From Nonomuraea guangzhouensis (GTDB lineage: Bacteria; Actinomycetota; Actinomycetes; Streptosporangiales; Streptosporangiaceae), in contig NZ_JAHKRM010000032.1 of NCBI RefSeq assembly GCF_019396345.1, positions 98,339 to 162,338 on the forward strand: a stretch of DNA of 64,000 bases, written 5' to 3'. This document shows positions 24,789-32,668 of this stretch, in pieces. The translations under genes and the position numbers were made by a program. Below the pieces are notes generated by a model, which made no database searches, was not told the DNA's origin, and saw nothing but the letters and a program-made list of their open reading frames with translations. The first letter of the stretch is position 1. Each line of letters begins with the position of its first letter.

Positions 24789-25184
24789 GTGACTAGTTCT
24801 GGCGATGAGCTACGCGCCGCCCTGCACGCTCGGAAGGATCTCGGCCCGGACTTCGAGGAGGCGCTCATCGAGTCGTTCCTGGAGAAGGTGGACCGGGAGA
24901 TCGATCGGCGCGTGGACAGCCGTCTCGCGCGGGAACGGCCGCTGCCGCAAGCCCAGCCATCGCCGGACTCGGGGCGGCGGCTGGCGTTGGCGATCGTCTC
25001 GGTGGTGCTCGGCGTGGTGGGCAGCATAGCCGCGCTCGCCGCGGAGACCGGCGCGGCGGTGCTCGTGATCTGGATCGGCATCGCCGTGGTGAACGTGGCC
25101 TTCATGTTCGGCGATCCGAACCGGGCACCCGTCTCCAGGAGCAGGCAGGCACCGCCGGCGCCGGAGGATCCGCTGCGCTGGTGA
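24789..25184 (+). CDS. Small membrane protein, actinomycete-conserved hypothetical
   Basis: A 131-residue protein starting at GTG 24789. The N-terminal 55 residues are acidic and helical (DELRAALHARKDLGPDFEEALI, then a Glu/Arg-rich stretch DREIDRRVDSRL). Two membrane helices follow (about residues 66-88 and 90-110) with a short Pro-rich tail. I have seen this layout as a conserved hypothetical in related actinomycetes; no function is known to me. It ends at a strong terminator shared with the lanthipeptide precursor gene. Confidence 0.7.
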   Translation: MTSSGDELRAALHARKDLGPDFEEALIESFLEKVDREIDRRVDSRLARERPLPQAQPSPDSGRRLALAIVSVVLGVVGSIAALAAETGAAVLVIWIGIAVVNVAFMFGDPNRAPVSRSRQAPPAPEDPLRW

Positions 25185-25220
25185 GCGTCCGGCGGCCATC
25201 GGCTGATGGCCGCCGGACGC
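25185..25220. terminator. Bidirectional terminator between small membrane protein and lanthipeptide precursor
   Basis: A perfect 16-bp stem (25185-25200 with 25205-25220) around a GGCT loop starts directly after the stop of the plus-strand gene and 27 bases after the minus-strand precursor stop. On the plus strand it is followed within 10 bases by TTATCT. Confidence 0.75.
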
Positions 25221-25246
25221 GTCCGTTATCTAAGGATCTCGCCGGA

Positions 25247-25372
25247 CTACGTCGAGACGAAGGACGTCTGGCAGCCGGGCACGGTCCAGGTCATACAGCA
25301 GATGGCCTTTTCCTGAGCACCGGCGTTCTCCTGGGGCGCGAGCTCCTGAAGAGCGTTGACATCGGTCGGCAT
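25247..25372 (-). CDS. lanA: Lanthipeptide precursor peptide (putative class IV)
   Basis: A 41-residue peptide too short for routine calls. The ATG at 25372 has an ideal AAAGGAGGTGA site. The leader (about residues 1-22) is acidic and Gln/Ala-rich, with LQEL at 8-11 resembling the leader helix motif recognised by kinase-type lanthionine synthetases. The putative core (about 23-41) is Cys/Thr/Ser-rich: Cys25, Cys26 and Cys34; Thr28, Thr30, Thr36, Ser37, Ser40 and Thr41; plus Trp29, Pro32 and Gly33. It lies directly 3' of the LanL-like gene on the same strand, with its ribosome binding site inside that gene's last codons. The leader/core boundary and rings are inferred. No protease or dedicated exporter gene is adjacent. 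Confidence 0.8.
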   Translation of the reverse strand: MPTDVNALQELAPQENAGAQEKAICCMTWTVPGCQTSFVST

Positions 25373-25376
25373 GGGT

Positions 25377-25387
25377 TCACCTCCTTT
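25377..25387 (-). promoter_or_regulatory. Ribosome binding site of the precursor peptide, embedded in the lanL stop
   Basis: AAAGGAGGTGA on the minus strand overlaps the last codons and the TGA stop of the synthetase gene, with 7 bases between GGAGG and the precursor ATG. Terminating ribosomes would therefore arrive at the precursor start, implying translational coupling, while the near-perfect site could also drive higher peptide output. Confidence 0.8.
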
Positions 25388-28055
25388 CGGTGGGCGGCAG
25401 CTGGAGAGTGAAGTCATCGGGCATGAACCACCGGGGGCCGCCGTGGCGCAGGCGCAGCAGGAAGCCGATGATCCCGGCCAGGCCCAGGTTGTAGCCGAAT
25501 GACTCGTCCGGGGTGGGTATGACCGTCCGCCGGTTCGTACGGACGTGGCCGCCGCGTACACAGGCCGCGAGCTCCGCGGCCCACGTGAGATAGCGGGCAT
25601 CGCCCCGCACCGCGGCCAGATCGAGCAGCAGTTCTCCGTTTCCCGCGTTCCCGTGGCAGTGGCCGGGACCGACCAGCCATCGCTCGTTCCGCACGGCCGT
25701 CGCGGCCATCTCGGCCATGTGCAGGAAGCGTGCCTCACCGGTCGCCCGCCACAGACGGGCGAAGAAGGCGCCGATGCCGCCGGAGCCGTTGCACCACCAG
25801 GCCGTGTCCGGCGCCGGTGCCCCGCCGGACGCGGAGTCCTTGGGGCCGACCGGCCACCGCACGGCCTCGCCGACCGGTTCGGCGCGGATGTACAGCGCGT
25901 CGCCGCAGGTCACGGCCAGGTCGGTGTAGTCGGGCCGGGCCAGGTCACGGCCGGCGGCCAGCAGGAACGTGGCGATTCCGGCGACGCCGTGGGCGAAACC
26001 GTAGTGGGTGAGTCCGGCCAGCTTGGAGCCGAACTCGTCCGGGATGGGCCACACGACCTCGTCAACCTGATGCCTGCGCGTCTCCATCAGCGAGTCCGCG
26101 CAGTACTGGGCTCGGGCGCGGAACTCCGCGTCCCCCGTGGCGCGCCACAGCGCGAGCTGCGCGACCCCGGCGCCCGCCGTGCCGTGGGTGAAGTCGGGTA
26201 CCGGCCAGCGCAGGGGGATGCGCTTGGCGTAGGAGAGGGCGCGTTCGGCCAGCTCGTCGTGCTCCAGCGTACGGGCGGCCTGGTGAAGCGCCCAGGCGGC
26301 GCCCGAGCGGCCGAAGAACAGGCCGGGGAGAGCGCGGGGCTCCCGCTCCAGCTCCGCCGCCAGCCAGGTGGCGGCGGTGGCCAGGGCGTCCCGGCACCGT
26401 TCGTCGTCCAGCGCGCGGACCGCGCCGGTGAGCACCGCGACGATGCCGCCGGCACCGGTGTGGACGTTGCCGGGGTCGCCGGTGCGGTTCTCGTACGTGA
26501 AGGGCGGCCACAGGTGCGCGGCATCCGGGGTCATCCGCTCCACGGTGTGGGCCAGCAGGTCGCGCAGCAGGTCGTCCTGCTCGTCAGAGGTGAGGACCGT
26601 GATCGGCGTCGGCCCGGGTGGCCGCCGGGAGCCGTTACGCAGGGCCGCCTCGACGCGCTGGAGGCTCCAGCGCGCCTCAGGCTCGCCGGCGGTCAGCCCG
26701 AGGACCGCCGGCGCGAGTCGCCGCAGCGCCTCGTTGCCGTGCATGGCGGTACGGACGAGCAGCTCCATGCGTTCCTCGACCGGCCGGGCGGGGGCGTCCT
26801 CCGCGGCCAGCACGGGATTGACGCCGCTGCAGATGTACAGCAGGCAGGCGCCGAGGCTGTAGAGGTCCGCCGCCTGCGAGGCCGGCCCCGAGCCCGCCGC
26901 GATCTGCTCCGGTGCCGTGTAGCCGGGTGTCATGACGGGCGCGGCCCGCTCGCCGGGCCGCGTCACGAACTCCACGTCCACCAGCCGCAGCGTGCCGCCG
27001 GGGGTCACCACGACGTTGCCCGGGTTGAAATCGCGCAGTACGAGGCCGGCGCCGTGCACCAGCGCCACCAGATCGACCAGCCGCCTGGCCACGGCGAGCA
27101 CGTCCGGTAGCGGCGGCCGGCGGCTCTCCTCGTCCCGTGACCGCTCCTCCACCCACCGCCGGAGGGAAGGACCGGGGATCTCCTCCTCCGCCAGGAACAG
27201 GTGCCCCTGGTAGCCGGTCAGCGCCACCTTGCGCGGTGTGACGCCCAGTGGCTCCAGCAGGTCCAGCATGTCCGCCTCACGGCGCAGCCAGGTGTGCGCG
27301 TCCGCGATGTGCGGCCGCGCCTCCTTGAGGATCACCCGGCGTCCGCTCGTCCGGTCCACGGCCCGATAGACGCCGCCCCGGTTGGAGTGCCGGATCGCCT
27401 CGTCCACCTGGTAACGATCGGCGATCAGCACCGGCCTGCCGCGCTCGGCGGGCGGCGTCGGCGGCACCATGGCGGGCAGCGGCGGCGGCGCCCACGGCGG
27501 GGCCGTGAACCAGGCCTCCCGCCGGTCCTCCACCCACGTGCCGTCCGGGGCCACGAGCATCGGGACGTACGAGCCGTCGTCGTCGAGCCGGGGCAGCGCG
27601 CTGGTGAACCCGCCGTACCGATAGTGGACCAGGCTGCCGGGTTGATAGGCCCGATCCGAGAGGATGGCGGGACCGGCCAATCCCGAGGTGGCCCGGTGCA
27701 ACTCTTCGGCGAGCAGCCGGAAATGCTGGTCATTATCCGGGTAGACGGTGATGAACTTGGCGCCCCCGGAACGCGGATAACGCATCGAGGTCAGTTCGGC
27801 GACCTGATCCAGGCCCTTGGCGAATTTGAAGCACGCGCGCCGCCCGAGCAGCACTCTCGCCGCATTCTCCAGCACAGTGGGCGCCGATTCCGCGGTGGCC
27901 GAGACGTGTAACTTCCAGCCCTGCAGCCGCCAGCTGTGTCCAGGCGGCTCCACATAACACCAGAACGACTCGGTCCGGACGCCCCAACGCTCCGGCGCGA
28001 CAATCTCGTGGAGCAGGACCCGCAGCCGACCGCCCAGGTCATCACCGTCACTCAT
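25377..28055 (-). CDS. lanL: Class IV lanthionine synthetase, LanL-like (lyase-kinase-cyclase)
   Basis: An 892-residue protein from the ATG at 28055; in-frame ATGs at 28082 and further upstream are possible, and none has a good ribosome binding site. Domains in order: phospho-Ser/Thr lyase (about 1-205, GWKLHVSAT with Lys48); Ser/Thr kinase-like domain (about 215-500, VILKEARP, LRDFNPGNVVV and a DVEF metal motif); LanC-like cyclase (about 545-890, FTHGTAGAG, HYGFAHGVAG). The cyclase retains three zinc ligands, Cys755 (WCNGSGG), Cys800 and His801 (GHCHGNAG). This separates class IV enzymes from class III LanKC, which lack them. It would phosphorylate and dehydrate Ser/Thr of the precursor and add Cys thiols. 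The 212-base divergent gap to the next gene is unusually AT-rich. Confidence 0.87.
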   Translation of the reverse strand: MSDGDDLGGRLRVLLHEIVAPERWGVRTESFWCYVEPPGHSWRLQGWKLHVSATAESAPTVLENAARVLLGRRACFKFAKGLDQVAELTSMRYPRSGGAKFITVYPDNDQHFRLLAEELHRATSGLAGPAILSDRAYQPGSLVHYRYGGFTSALPRLDDDGSYVPMLVAPDGTWVEDRREAWFTAPPWAPPPLPAMVPPTPPAERGRPVLIADRYQVDEAIRHSNRGGVYRAVDRTSGRRVILKEARPHIADAHTWLRREADMLDLLEPLGVTPRKVALTGYQGHLFLAEEEIPGPSLRRWVEERSRDEESRRPPLPDVLAVARRLVDLVALVHGAGLVLRDFNPGNVVVTPGGTLRLVDVEFVTRPGERAAPVMTPGYTAPEQIAAGSGPASQAADLYSLGACLLYICSGVNPVLAAEDAPARPVEERMELLVRTAMHGNEALRRLAPAVLGLTAGEPEARWSLQRVEAALRNGSRRPPGPTPITVLTSDEQDDLLRDLLAHTVERMTPDAAHLWPPFTYENRTGDPGNVHTGAGGIVAVLTGAVRALDDERCRDALATAATWLAAELEREPRALPGLFFGRSGAAWALHQAARTLEHDELAERALSYAKRIPLRWPVPDFTHGTAGAGVAQLALWRATGDAEFRARAQYCADSLMETRRHQVDEVVWPIPDEFGSKLAGLTHYGFAHGVAGIATFLLAAGRDLARPDYTDLAVTCGDALYIRAEPVGEAVRWPVGPKDSASGGAPAPDTAWWCNGSGGIGAFFARLWRATGEARFLHMAEMAATAVRNERWLVGPGHCHGNAGNGELLLDLAAVRGDARYLTWAAELAACVRGGHVRTNRRTVIPTPDESFGYNLGLAGIIGFLLRLRHGGPRWFMPDDFTLQLPPTERR

Positions 28056-28267
28056 GAACCCAAGAATTAGCCGAGGCGGCATTATTTGTCCAGGATCGTC
28101 AAATCGATGGCGGCTGAATGGATTTTCTGTGTCGGCTCGATGGATGGCCATTGGCGGGAAAACTCGGTTATTGCCCGCGGCTGCCGCCATGGGCATGATG
28201 GAGCCTGGCAGAATTCGCGCTTTTTGCGGATGGCGAGTTTCTTGTTCGAGGGCGGAGCATTCCCACG

Positions 28268-29686
28268 ATGACTTTGCTGGACAACGGCACGACTTCCGTC
28301 CGGGCAGACACGTCCGCCGATTCCCGTGATCCGATGCGCAGGTTGGCGCGGCTGCTGGACGAGGGCTCGATCCGGCCGATCAGCCCGCCGGACCGCAGCG
28401 GTGTCCTGGCCGTGACCGGCCGCGTCGATGACGCGCCGGTGGTCGTGTTCTGCAGCGACGCCCGGGTGCAGGGCGGGGCGATGGGCAGTGAAGGCTGCGA
28501 GCACATCGTGCGTGCCTACGACGTGGCGCTCCGCGAGCGCGTGCCGATCATCGGCGTCTGGCATTCGGGCGGCGCCCGGTTGACCGAGGGTGTCGAGTCG
28601 CTGCACGCGGTGGGCAGGGTGTTCGCCACGATGATCCGGGCCTCGGGAGTGGTGCCGCAACTGTCCGTCGTGCTCGGCCCGGCCGCCGGCGGTGCCGCCT
28701 ACGGTCCCGCGCTGACCGACGTCGTGATCCTCGCCGGTGCCGGGCGCATCTTCGTGACCGGCCCCGACGTGATCCGCGGCGTGACCGGTGAGGAGACCGA
28801 CATGCTCGCGCTGGGCGGCCCCGAACCGCACAGCAGGCGCAGCGGCGTCGTGCACCTCGTGGCCGAATCCGAGGAGGAGGCGCTGCTGCGTGCCCGGCAG
28901 CTCGCCCTGCTGCTCGGCCACCAGGGCCGGGTGCGCGGCCGCGTCGAGGAGGTCGACCTCACCGGCCTGGTGCCGGCCAACCCGCGCCGCGCCTACGACG
29001 TCAAACCGCTGGTGAACGCCCTGGTGGACGAGCCAGGCGTCGAGTTGCACGCCAAGTGGGCGCCCAACGTGGTCACCGTGCTCGGCCGGCTCGGCGGACG
29101 CACGGTCGGCGTCGTCGCCAACAACCCGCTACGCCTGGGCGGCTGCCTGGACGCGGCCTCGGCCGAGAAGGCCGCCAGGTTCGTCCGGATGTGCGATGCC
29201 TTCGGGGTGCCGCTGGTCGTCCTCGTGGACGTCCCGGGCTATCTGCCCAGCGTGGCGCAGGAGCACAGCGGCATCGTACGCCGGGGCGCCAAACTGCTGT
29301 ACGCCTTCGCCGAGGCGTCGGTGCCCCGCGTCACGCTGGTGACGAGGAAGGCCTACGGCGGCGCGTACATCGCGATGAACTCCCGCGCGCTGGGAGCCAC
29401 CCGCGTGCTGGCCTGGCCGAGCGGGGAACTGGCCGTCATGGGCGCGGCCGCCGCGGTGCGGATACTCAAGCGGCGCGAGCTGGCGGCCGCCCCGGAGGAG
29501 GAGCGCCCCGCCCTGGAGAGCAGGCTGGCCGCCGAGCACGAGAAGACGGCCGGTGGCCTCACCCGGGCGCTCGACCTGGGCGTGGTCGACGAGGTGATCG
29601 AGCCGGCCCGCACGCGCGGCGCGATCGCCAGGATCATCGCCGAGGCCACGCCCGCCCGTGGCGCGCACGGCAACATCCCGCTCTGA
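28268..29686 (+). CDS. Acyl-CoA carboxylase carboxyltransferase (beta) subunit
   Basis: A 472-residue protein of the biotin-dependent carboxyltransferase family. The N-terminal crotonase-like half contains GVWHSGGARLTEGVE and GPAAGGAAYGPALTD (CoA-binding oxyanion loops). The C-terminal half has VDVPGYLPS, the acyl-CoA side RKAYGGAYIAMNS, and AVMGAAAAVRIL. It transfers carboxylate from carboxybiotin to acetyl- or propionyl-CoA and needs a biotinylated alpha subunit encoded elsewhere. It resembles the AccD5/AccD6 group of actinomycetes. It is divergent from the lanthipeptide genes and only 2 bases from the convergent response-regulator stop. A supply role for either product cluster is not evident. 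Confidence 0.88.
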   Translation: MTLLDNGTTSVRADTSADSRDPMRRLARLLDEGSIRPISPPDRSGVLAVTGRVDDAPVVVFCSDARVQGGAMGSEGCEHIVRAYDVALRERVPIIGVWHSGGARLTEGVESLHAVGRVFATMIRASGVVPQLSVVLGPAAGGAAYGPALTDVVILAGAGRIFVTGPDVIRGVTGEETDMLALGGPEPHSRRSGVVHLVAESEEEALLRARQLALLLGHQGRVRGRVEEVDLTGLVPANPRRAYDVKPLVNALVDEPGVELHAKWAPNVVTVLGRLGGRTVGVVANNPLRLGGCLDAASAEKAARFVRMCDAFGVPLVVLVDVPGYLPSVAQEHSGIVRRGAKLLYAFAEASVPRVTLVTRKAYGGAYIAMNSRALGATRVLAWPSGELAVMGAAAAVRILKRRELAAAPEEERPALESRLAAEHEKTAGGLTRALDLGVVDEVIEPARTRGAIARIIAEATPARGAHGNIPL

Positions 29687-29688
29687 GG

Positions 29689-30372
29689 TCAGCTCTGCCC
29701 GGACTCGGTGGCATCCGGGTCGGACAGGGCATCACGCAGGGGGACCAGGCCGTACTGCAGTCCGAAGATCGCGGCCTGGGTGCGATCCTTCAGCCCCAGT
29801 TTGATGAGGATGCGCGAGACGTACGTCTTGGCGGTCTCCTCGCTCAGCGACAAGGACCGGGCGATCTCCCGGTTGGACTGCCCGCGGGACAGTTTGGCCA
29901 GGACCTCGCGCTCGCGTGGCGACAGCTCGCCCAGCGGGTCGGCCTCCAACCGGCCCTGCCGCACGCCCTGCACCAGCAGCGCCGTCACGCTCGGATCCAG
30001 CACGCTGCCGCCCTCGGCCGCCGCGCGCACCGCCTCCACCACCCGGCCGACCGCGGTGGTCTTCGGCAGGTACGACAGGGCGCCCGCGCGCATGGCCCGC
30101 AGCGCCTGCTCGTCCTCCGTGTACGACGTCAGCACGATCACCGCCGGCTTGACCTGGCTGTCCTTGAGCCGTTCGAGCACTCCCAGCCCGTCGAGGTTGG
30201 GCATCAGCATGTCCAGGAGCACCACGTCGGGCCGTAACCGGCCGATGGCCTCCAGCGCGGCCAGCCCGTCGTCCGCCTCTCCGGCGATCTCGATGTCGGG
30301 CTCGTCCTCCAGGACGTACCGCAGGCCCTGGCGGACCACCTGGTGATCGTCCGCAATCAGCACTCTGATCAT
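29689..30372 (-). CDS. NarL/LuxR-type response regulator
   Basis: A 227-residue protein. The receiver domain (about 1-120) has the acidic pocket IADDH, the phosphoacceptor Asp in VVLLDMLMP, LTSYTED and the conserved Lys in SYLPKTT. The C-terminal LuxR helix-turn-helix (about 160-215) reads LSPREREVLAKL and SNREIARSLSLSEETAKTYV. It overlaps the histidine kinase stop as ATGA, forming a standard two-component pair. Confidence 0.93.
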   Translation of the reverse strand: MIRVLIADDHQVVRQGLRYVLEDEPDIEIAGEADDGLAALEAIGRLRPDVVLLDMLMPNLDGLGVLERLKDSQVKPAVIVLTSYTEDEQALRAMRAGALSYLPKTTAVGRVVEAVRAAAEGGSVLDPSVTALLVQGVRQGRLEADPLGELSPREREVLAKLSRGQSNREIARSLSLSEETAKTYVSRILIKLGLKDRTQAAIFGLQYGLVPLRDALSDPDATESGQS

Positions 30373-31838
30373 TTCGCGCTCCCCGCGTCCGCCGGCATCC
30401 GCGCCCGTACCGTTGTTCCCCGCTCCTGCGCGCTCGTCACGCTGACCGTGCCGCCGAGCTCGGCGATGCGTTCCGACATCACGGTCAGGCCCATGCCGTG
30501 CCGCCCGTTGGCCTTCTTGGTGTCGAAGCCCCGGCCGTTGTCGTGGATCTCCAGCTCGATGAGGCCGTCGACTCTGGTCAGGGAGAGCTCGATCACCTGC
30601 GCGTCGCCGTGCCTGGTGGCGTTGCCCAGCGCCTCCTGCACGACCCGCAGCACGACGTGCTCGGCGTCCGGCGACAGCGCCACCTCCCGCAGGTCGGTGC
30701 GTACGGAGATGCCCAGCCTCATCTCGTACGCCTCACACAGCTCGCGCAGCGCCGCCACCAGGCCCATCTCCTCCAGCGCGACCGGCCGCAACTGCAGCAG
30801 CATGGTGCGCATCTCCCGCATGGTGTGCTCGATGGTCTGCTCCAGTGTCTCGGCCTGCTCCAGCAGCCGGGACCCCTCGGGCAGGCTACGCCGCATGCTG
30901 GAGACGACCAGCCCCAGCGAGAACAGGTTCTGGGAGACCGAGTCGTGCAGCTCCCGGGCGATCCTGGTGCGCTCGGCCCGCTGCGCCTTCTCGGCGGCGA
31001 CGATCCGTTCGGCGTGGCCGGCCGCGTCCACCCGCTCGGCCATCGCGTTGAACCCCCGTTCCAGCCCCGCGACCTCGTCGCTGCCCGACACCGGCACCCG
31101 CGACTTCAGGTCGCCCTCCGCCATCGCGGCCACCCGCTCGGCCAGCCGCTGGATGCGGAAGATCAGCCGCCGGGTGCTCAGCAGCCCGGACATCACGCAG
31201 AGCGGCACCAGCAGGGCGAAGGTCAGTATCCCCGAGACCACCCAGCCGCTGGTGGTGAGGCTCCAGCTGACGCCCGCGCGCGAGTCGGGGGGAGTGTTGG
31301 GGTTCTTGGCCCGCGCCTGTACGTAGACCAGGCCGATCGTGGCGCCGTTGACCAGCACCGGGCGGACGGCCCAGCCGACGGGCTCCCCGGGCGCGACGAT
31401 CATGCCGCTGGTGGAGGGCGTCTTGTTCGTGAGCCCCGGCGGGGCGGACCCGGTGCTGTAGGAAGGTGGTTGCGAGGCCAGGAGCAGCCGGCCGTCCTGG
31501 CCCGCCGCCGCGCGCAGGGTAGGGCTCTCGTCCAGGTCGTGCGACAGGGACGCCTGGCGTAACCACAGCCCCGCCACCTTGTTCATCAGCTCCCGATCGG
31601 ACAGGTCGCCCTTCTCCGCGGCGGCCATGAGGCCCATCGCCGTGGCGTCCGCGCCCGCGATCGCCTCCGCCCGCTGCTGGGCCATGCTGGACAGCCCGGG
31701 CTGCTCCAGCACGATCTCCTTGCTCGCGAGCGTGACGATCAGACCGCCGGCCAGTGTCTCGGCGAGCAGAACGGCGACCCCCGAGATGAGTACGTACGAC
31801 ACGGCCAGCCGGAAACGCAGACCACGACGGGACAACAC
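30369..31838 (-). CDS. Membrane sensor histidine kinase (HisKA_3, NarX-like)
   Basis: About 489 residues. I chose GTG 31838 (or TTG 31835) because AGGAGG sits 4-7 bases upstream; the farther ATG at 31874 precedes that site. One membrane helix is near the N-terminus. An extracytoplasmic sensor region of about 150 residues (about 30-190) is followed by a second helix (about 200-220) and a HAMP linker. The dimerisation/phosphoacceptor motif is ARELHDSVSQNLFSLGL, and the ATPase domain contains VVQEALGNATRHG and DNGRGFD. The sensor domain matches nothing I recognise. It faces the lipoprotein, membrane-fusion and ABC genes, probable targets, and could sense envelope stress or a peptide. Confidence 0.9.
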   Translation of the reverse strand: MLSRRGLRFRLAVSYVLISGVAVLLAETLAGGLIVTLASKEIVLEQPGLSSMAQQRAEAIAGADATAMGLMAAAEKGDLSDRELMNKVAGLWLRQASLSHDLDESPTLRAAAGQDGRLLLASQPPSYSTGSAPPGLTNKTPSTSGMIVAPGEPVGWAVRPVLVNGATIGLVYVQARAKNPNTPPDSRAGVSWSLTTSGWVVSGILTFALLVPLCVMSGLLSTRRLIFRIQRLAERVAAMAEGDLKSRVPVSGSDEVAGLERGFNAMAERVDAAGHAERIVAAEKAQRAERTRIARELHDSVSQNLFSLGLVVSSMRRSLPEGSRLLEQAETLEQTIEHTMREMRTMLLQLRPVALEEMGLVAALRELCEAYEMRLGISVRTDLREVALSPDAEHVVLRVVQEALGNATRHGDAQVIELSLTRVDGLIELEIHDNGRGFDTKKANGRHGMGLTVMSERIAELGGTVSVTSAQERGTTVRARMPADAGSAK

Positions 31839-31907
31839 CGCGCCTCCTGCAAGGGGGATTATTGAGGATTTCAAGCATTCGCCATCCCGGCGATTCTGGC
31901 AACTGTA

Positions 31908-31936
31908 CTGACATACGCCGGGGAAAGCGCTAGATT
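31908..31936 (+). promoter_or_regulatory. Candidate promoter for the lipoprotein/exporter operon
   Basis: CTGACA (31908-31913) and TAGATT (31931-31936) with a 17-base spacer, in the AT-richer gap between the kinase gene and the lipoprotein gene. The untranslated leader would be about 140 bases. I see no hairpin or riboswitch-like fold in it by eye. Confidence 0.45.
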
Positions 31937-32084
31937 AGGCCGCCGAGCTGCTGGAATAGGCCGGGAAATCCGTCGCGAAGTCGCCGGACACCCGATCGGG
32001 CACAGCAGTTGTCCCCAGATGTGAACTCCAGGACGCCACGTTATGGGGACGCGGCTCCAGGGGCCGGCCGCCAATGATGAGCTC

Positions 32085-32582
32085 ATGGTTCTTTCCAGAG
32101 TTCTCGCCGGTGTGGCGATCGTGTCGATCCTGGCCGGCTGTGGCAATTCGTACGGGGTGTCATCCGATGACGGCCCCGATGAGGCGGCGATGTACCGCCA
32201 GCTCGCCAAGTGCGTCCGGGAGCACGGGGTGCCCAATTTCCCCGACCCCGTGCAGGACGGCGACGGCCGCTGGGGCCTGCCGGCCGGGGCTTCTGCCCCT
32301 CCGCAGGAGGCGCAGAACGCCTGCAAGCCCATCATCGACCAGGTTCAGCAGCAGACCGAGGACAAGCCCGCCGCCGCCTCCACGATCGCGGCGCTGCGCA
32401 AATTCGCCCAGTGCATGCGGGAGAAGGGCGTCAACGATTGGCCGGACCCCGACGCCGACGGCCGTTTCTCGCTGCCGCAGCGGTTGAGCGATCCGAAGAG
32501 CAGCTCTTTGTTCGACGCGCAGTTCAAGCAGTGTGAGAGCAATCTGCCGCCCGGCAAAGTCCGGCTGCGCCCGGCGAAATAA
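32085..32582 (+). CDS. Secreted lipoprotein, hypothetical, with repeated Cys-x-(R/E)xxG motif
   Basis: A 165-residue protein. The ATG at 32085 starts a typical lipoprotein signal with lipobox ILAGC (Cys19). The mature part holds two similar segments, KCVREHGVPNFPDP and QCMREKGVNDWPDP, each followed by an acidic DGR turn, indicating an internal duplication of about 70 residues. I know this Cys-hypothetical family only as an accessory beside actinomycete MacA/MacB-type genes. It is the first gene of the operon with the membrane-fusion and ABC genes, so a sensor or adaptor role is possible. Confidence 0.75.
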   Translation: MVLSRVLAGVAIVSILAGCGNSYGVSSDDGPDEAAMYRQLAKCVREHGVPNFPDPVQDGDGRWGLPAGASAPPQEAQNACKPIIDQVQQQTEDKPAAASTIAALRKFAQCMREKGVNDWPDPDADGRFSLPQRLSDPKSSSLFDAQFKQCESNLPPGKVRLRPAK

Positions 32583-32668
32583 CCGCGTAATGGATTCGGC
32601 ACGCGAATTCAGCTCCCCTGGGATGCCTTTCCCCGGGAACTGCGACCAGGAGACAAGGTGACCGGCGG

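Noticed and set aside
25377..28055. Class III (LanKC) assignment for the synthetase
   Set aside because: The cyclase domain keeps Cys, Cys and His zinc ligands, which class III enzymes lack; class IV fits better.
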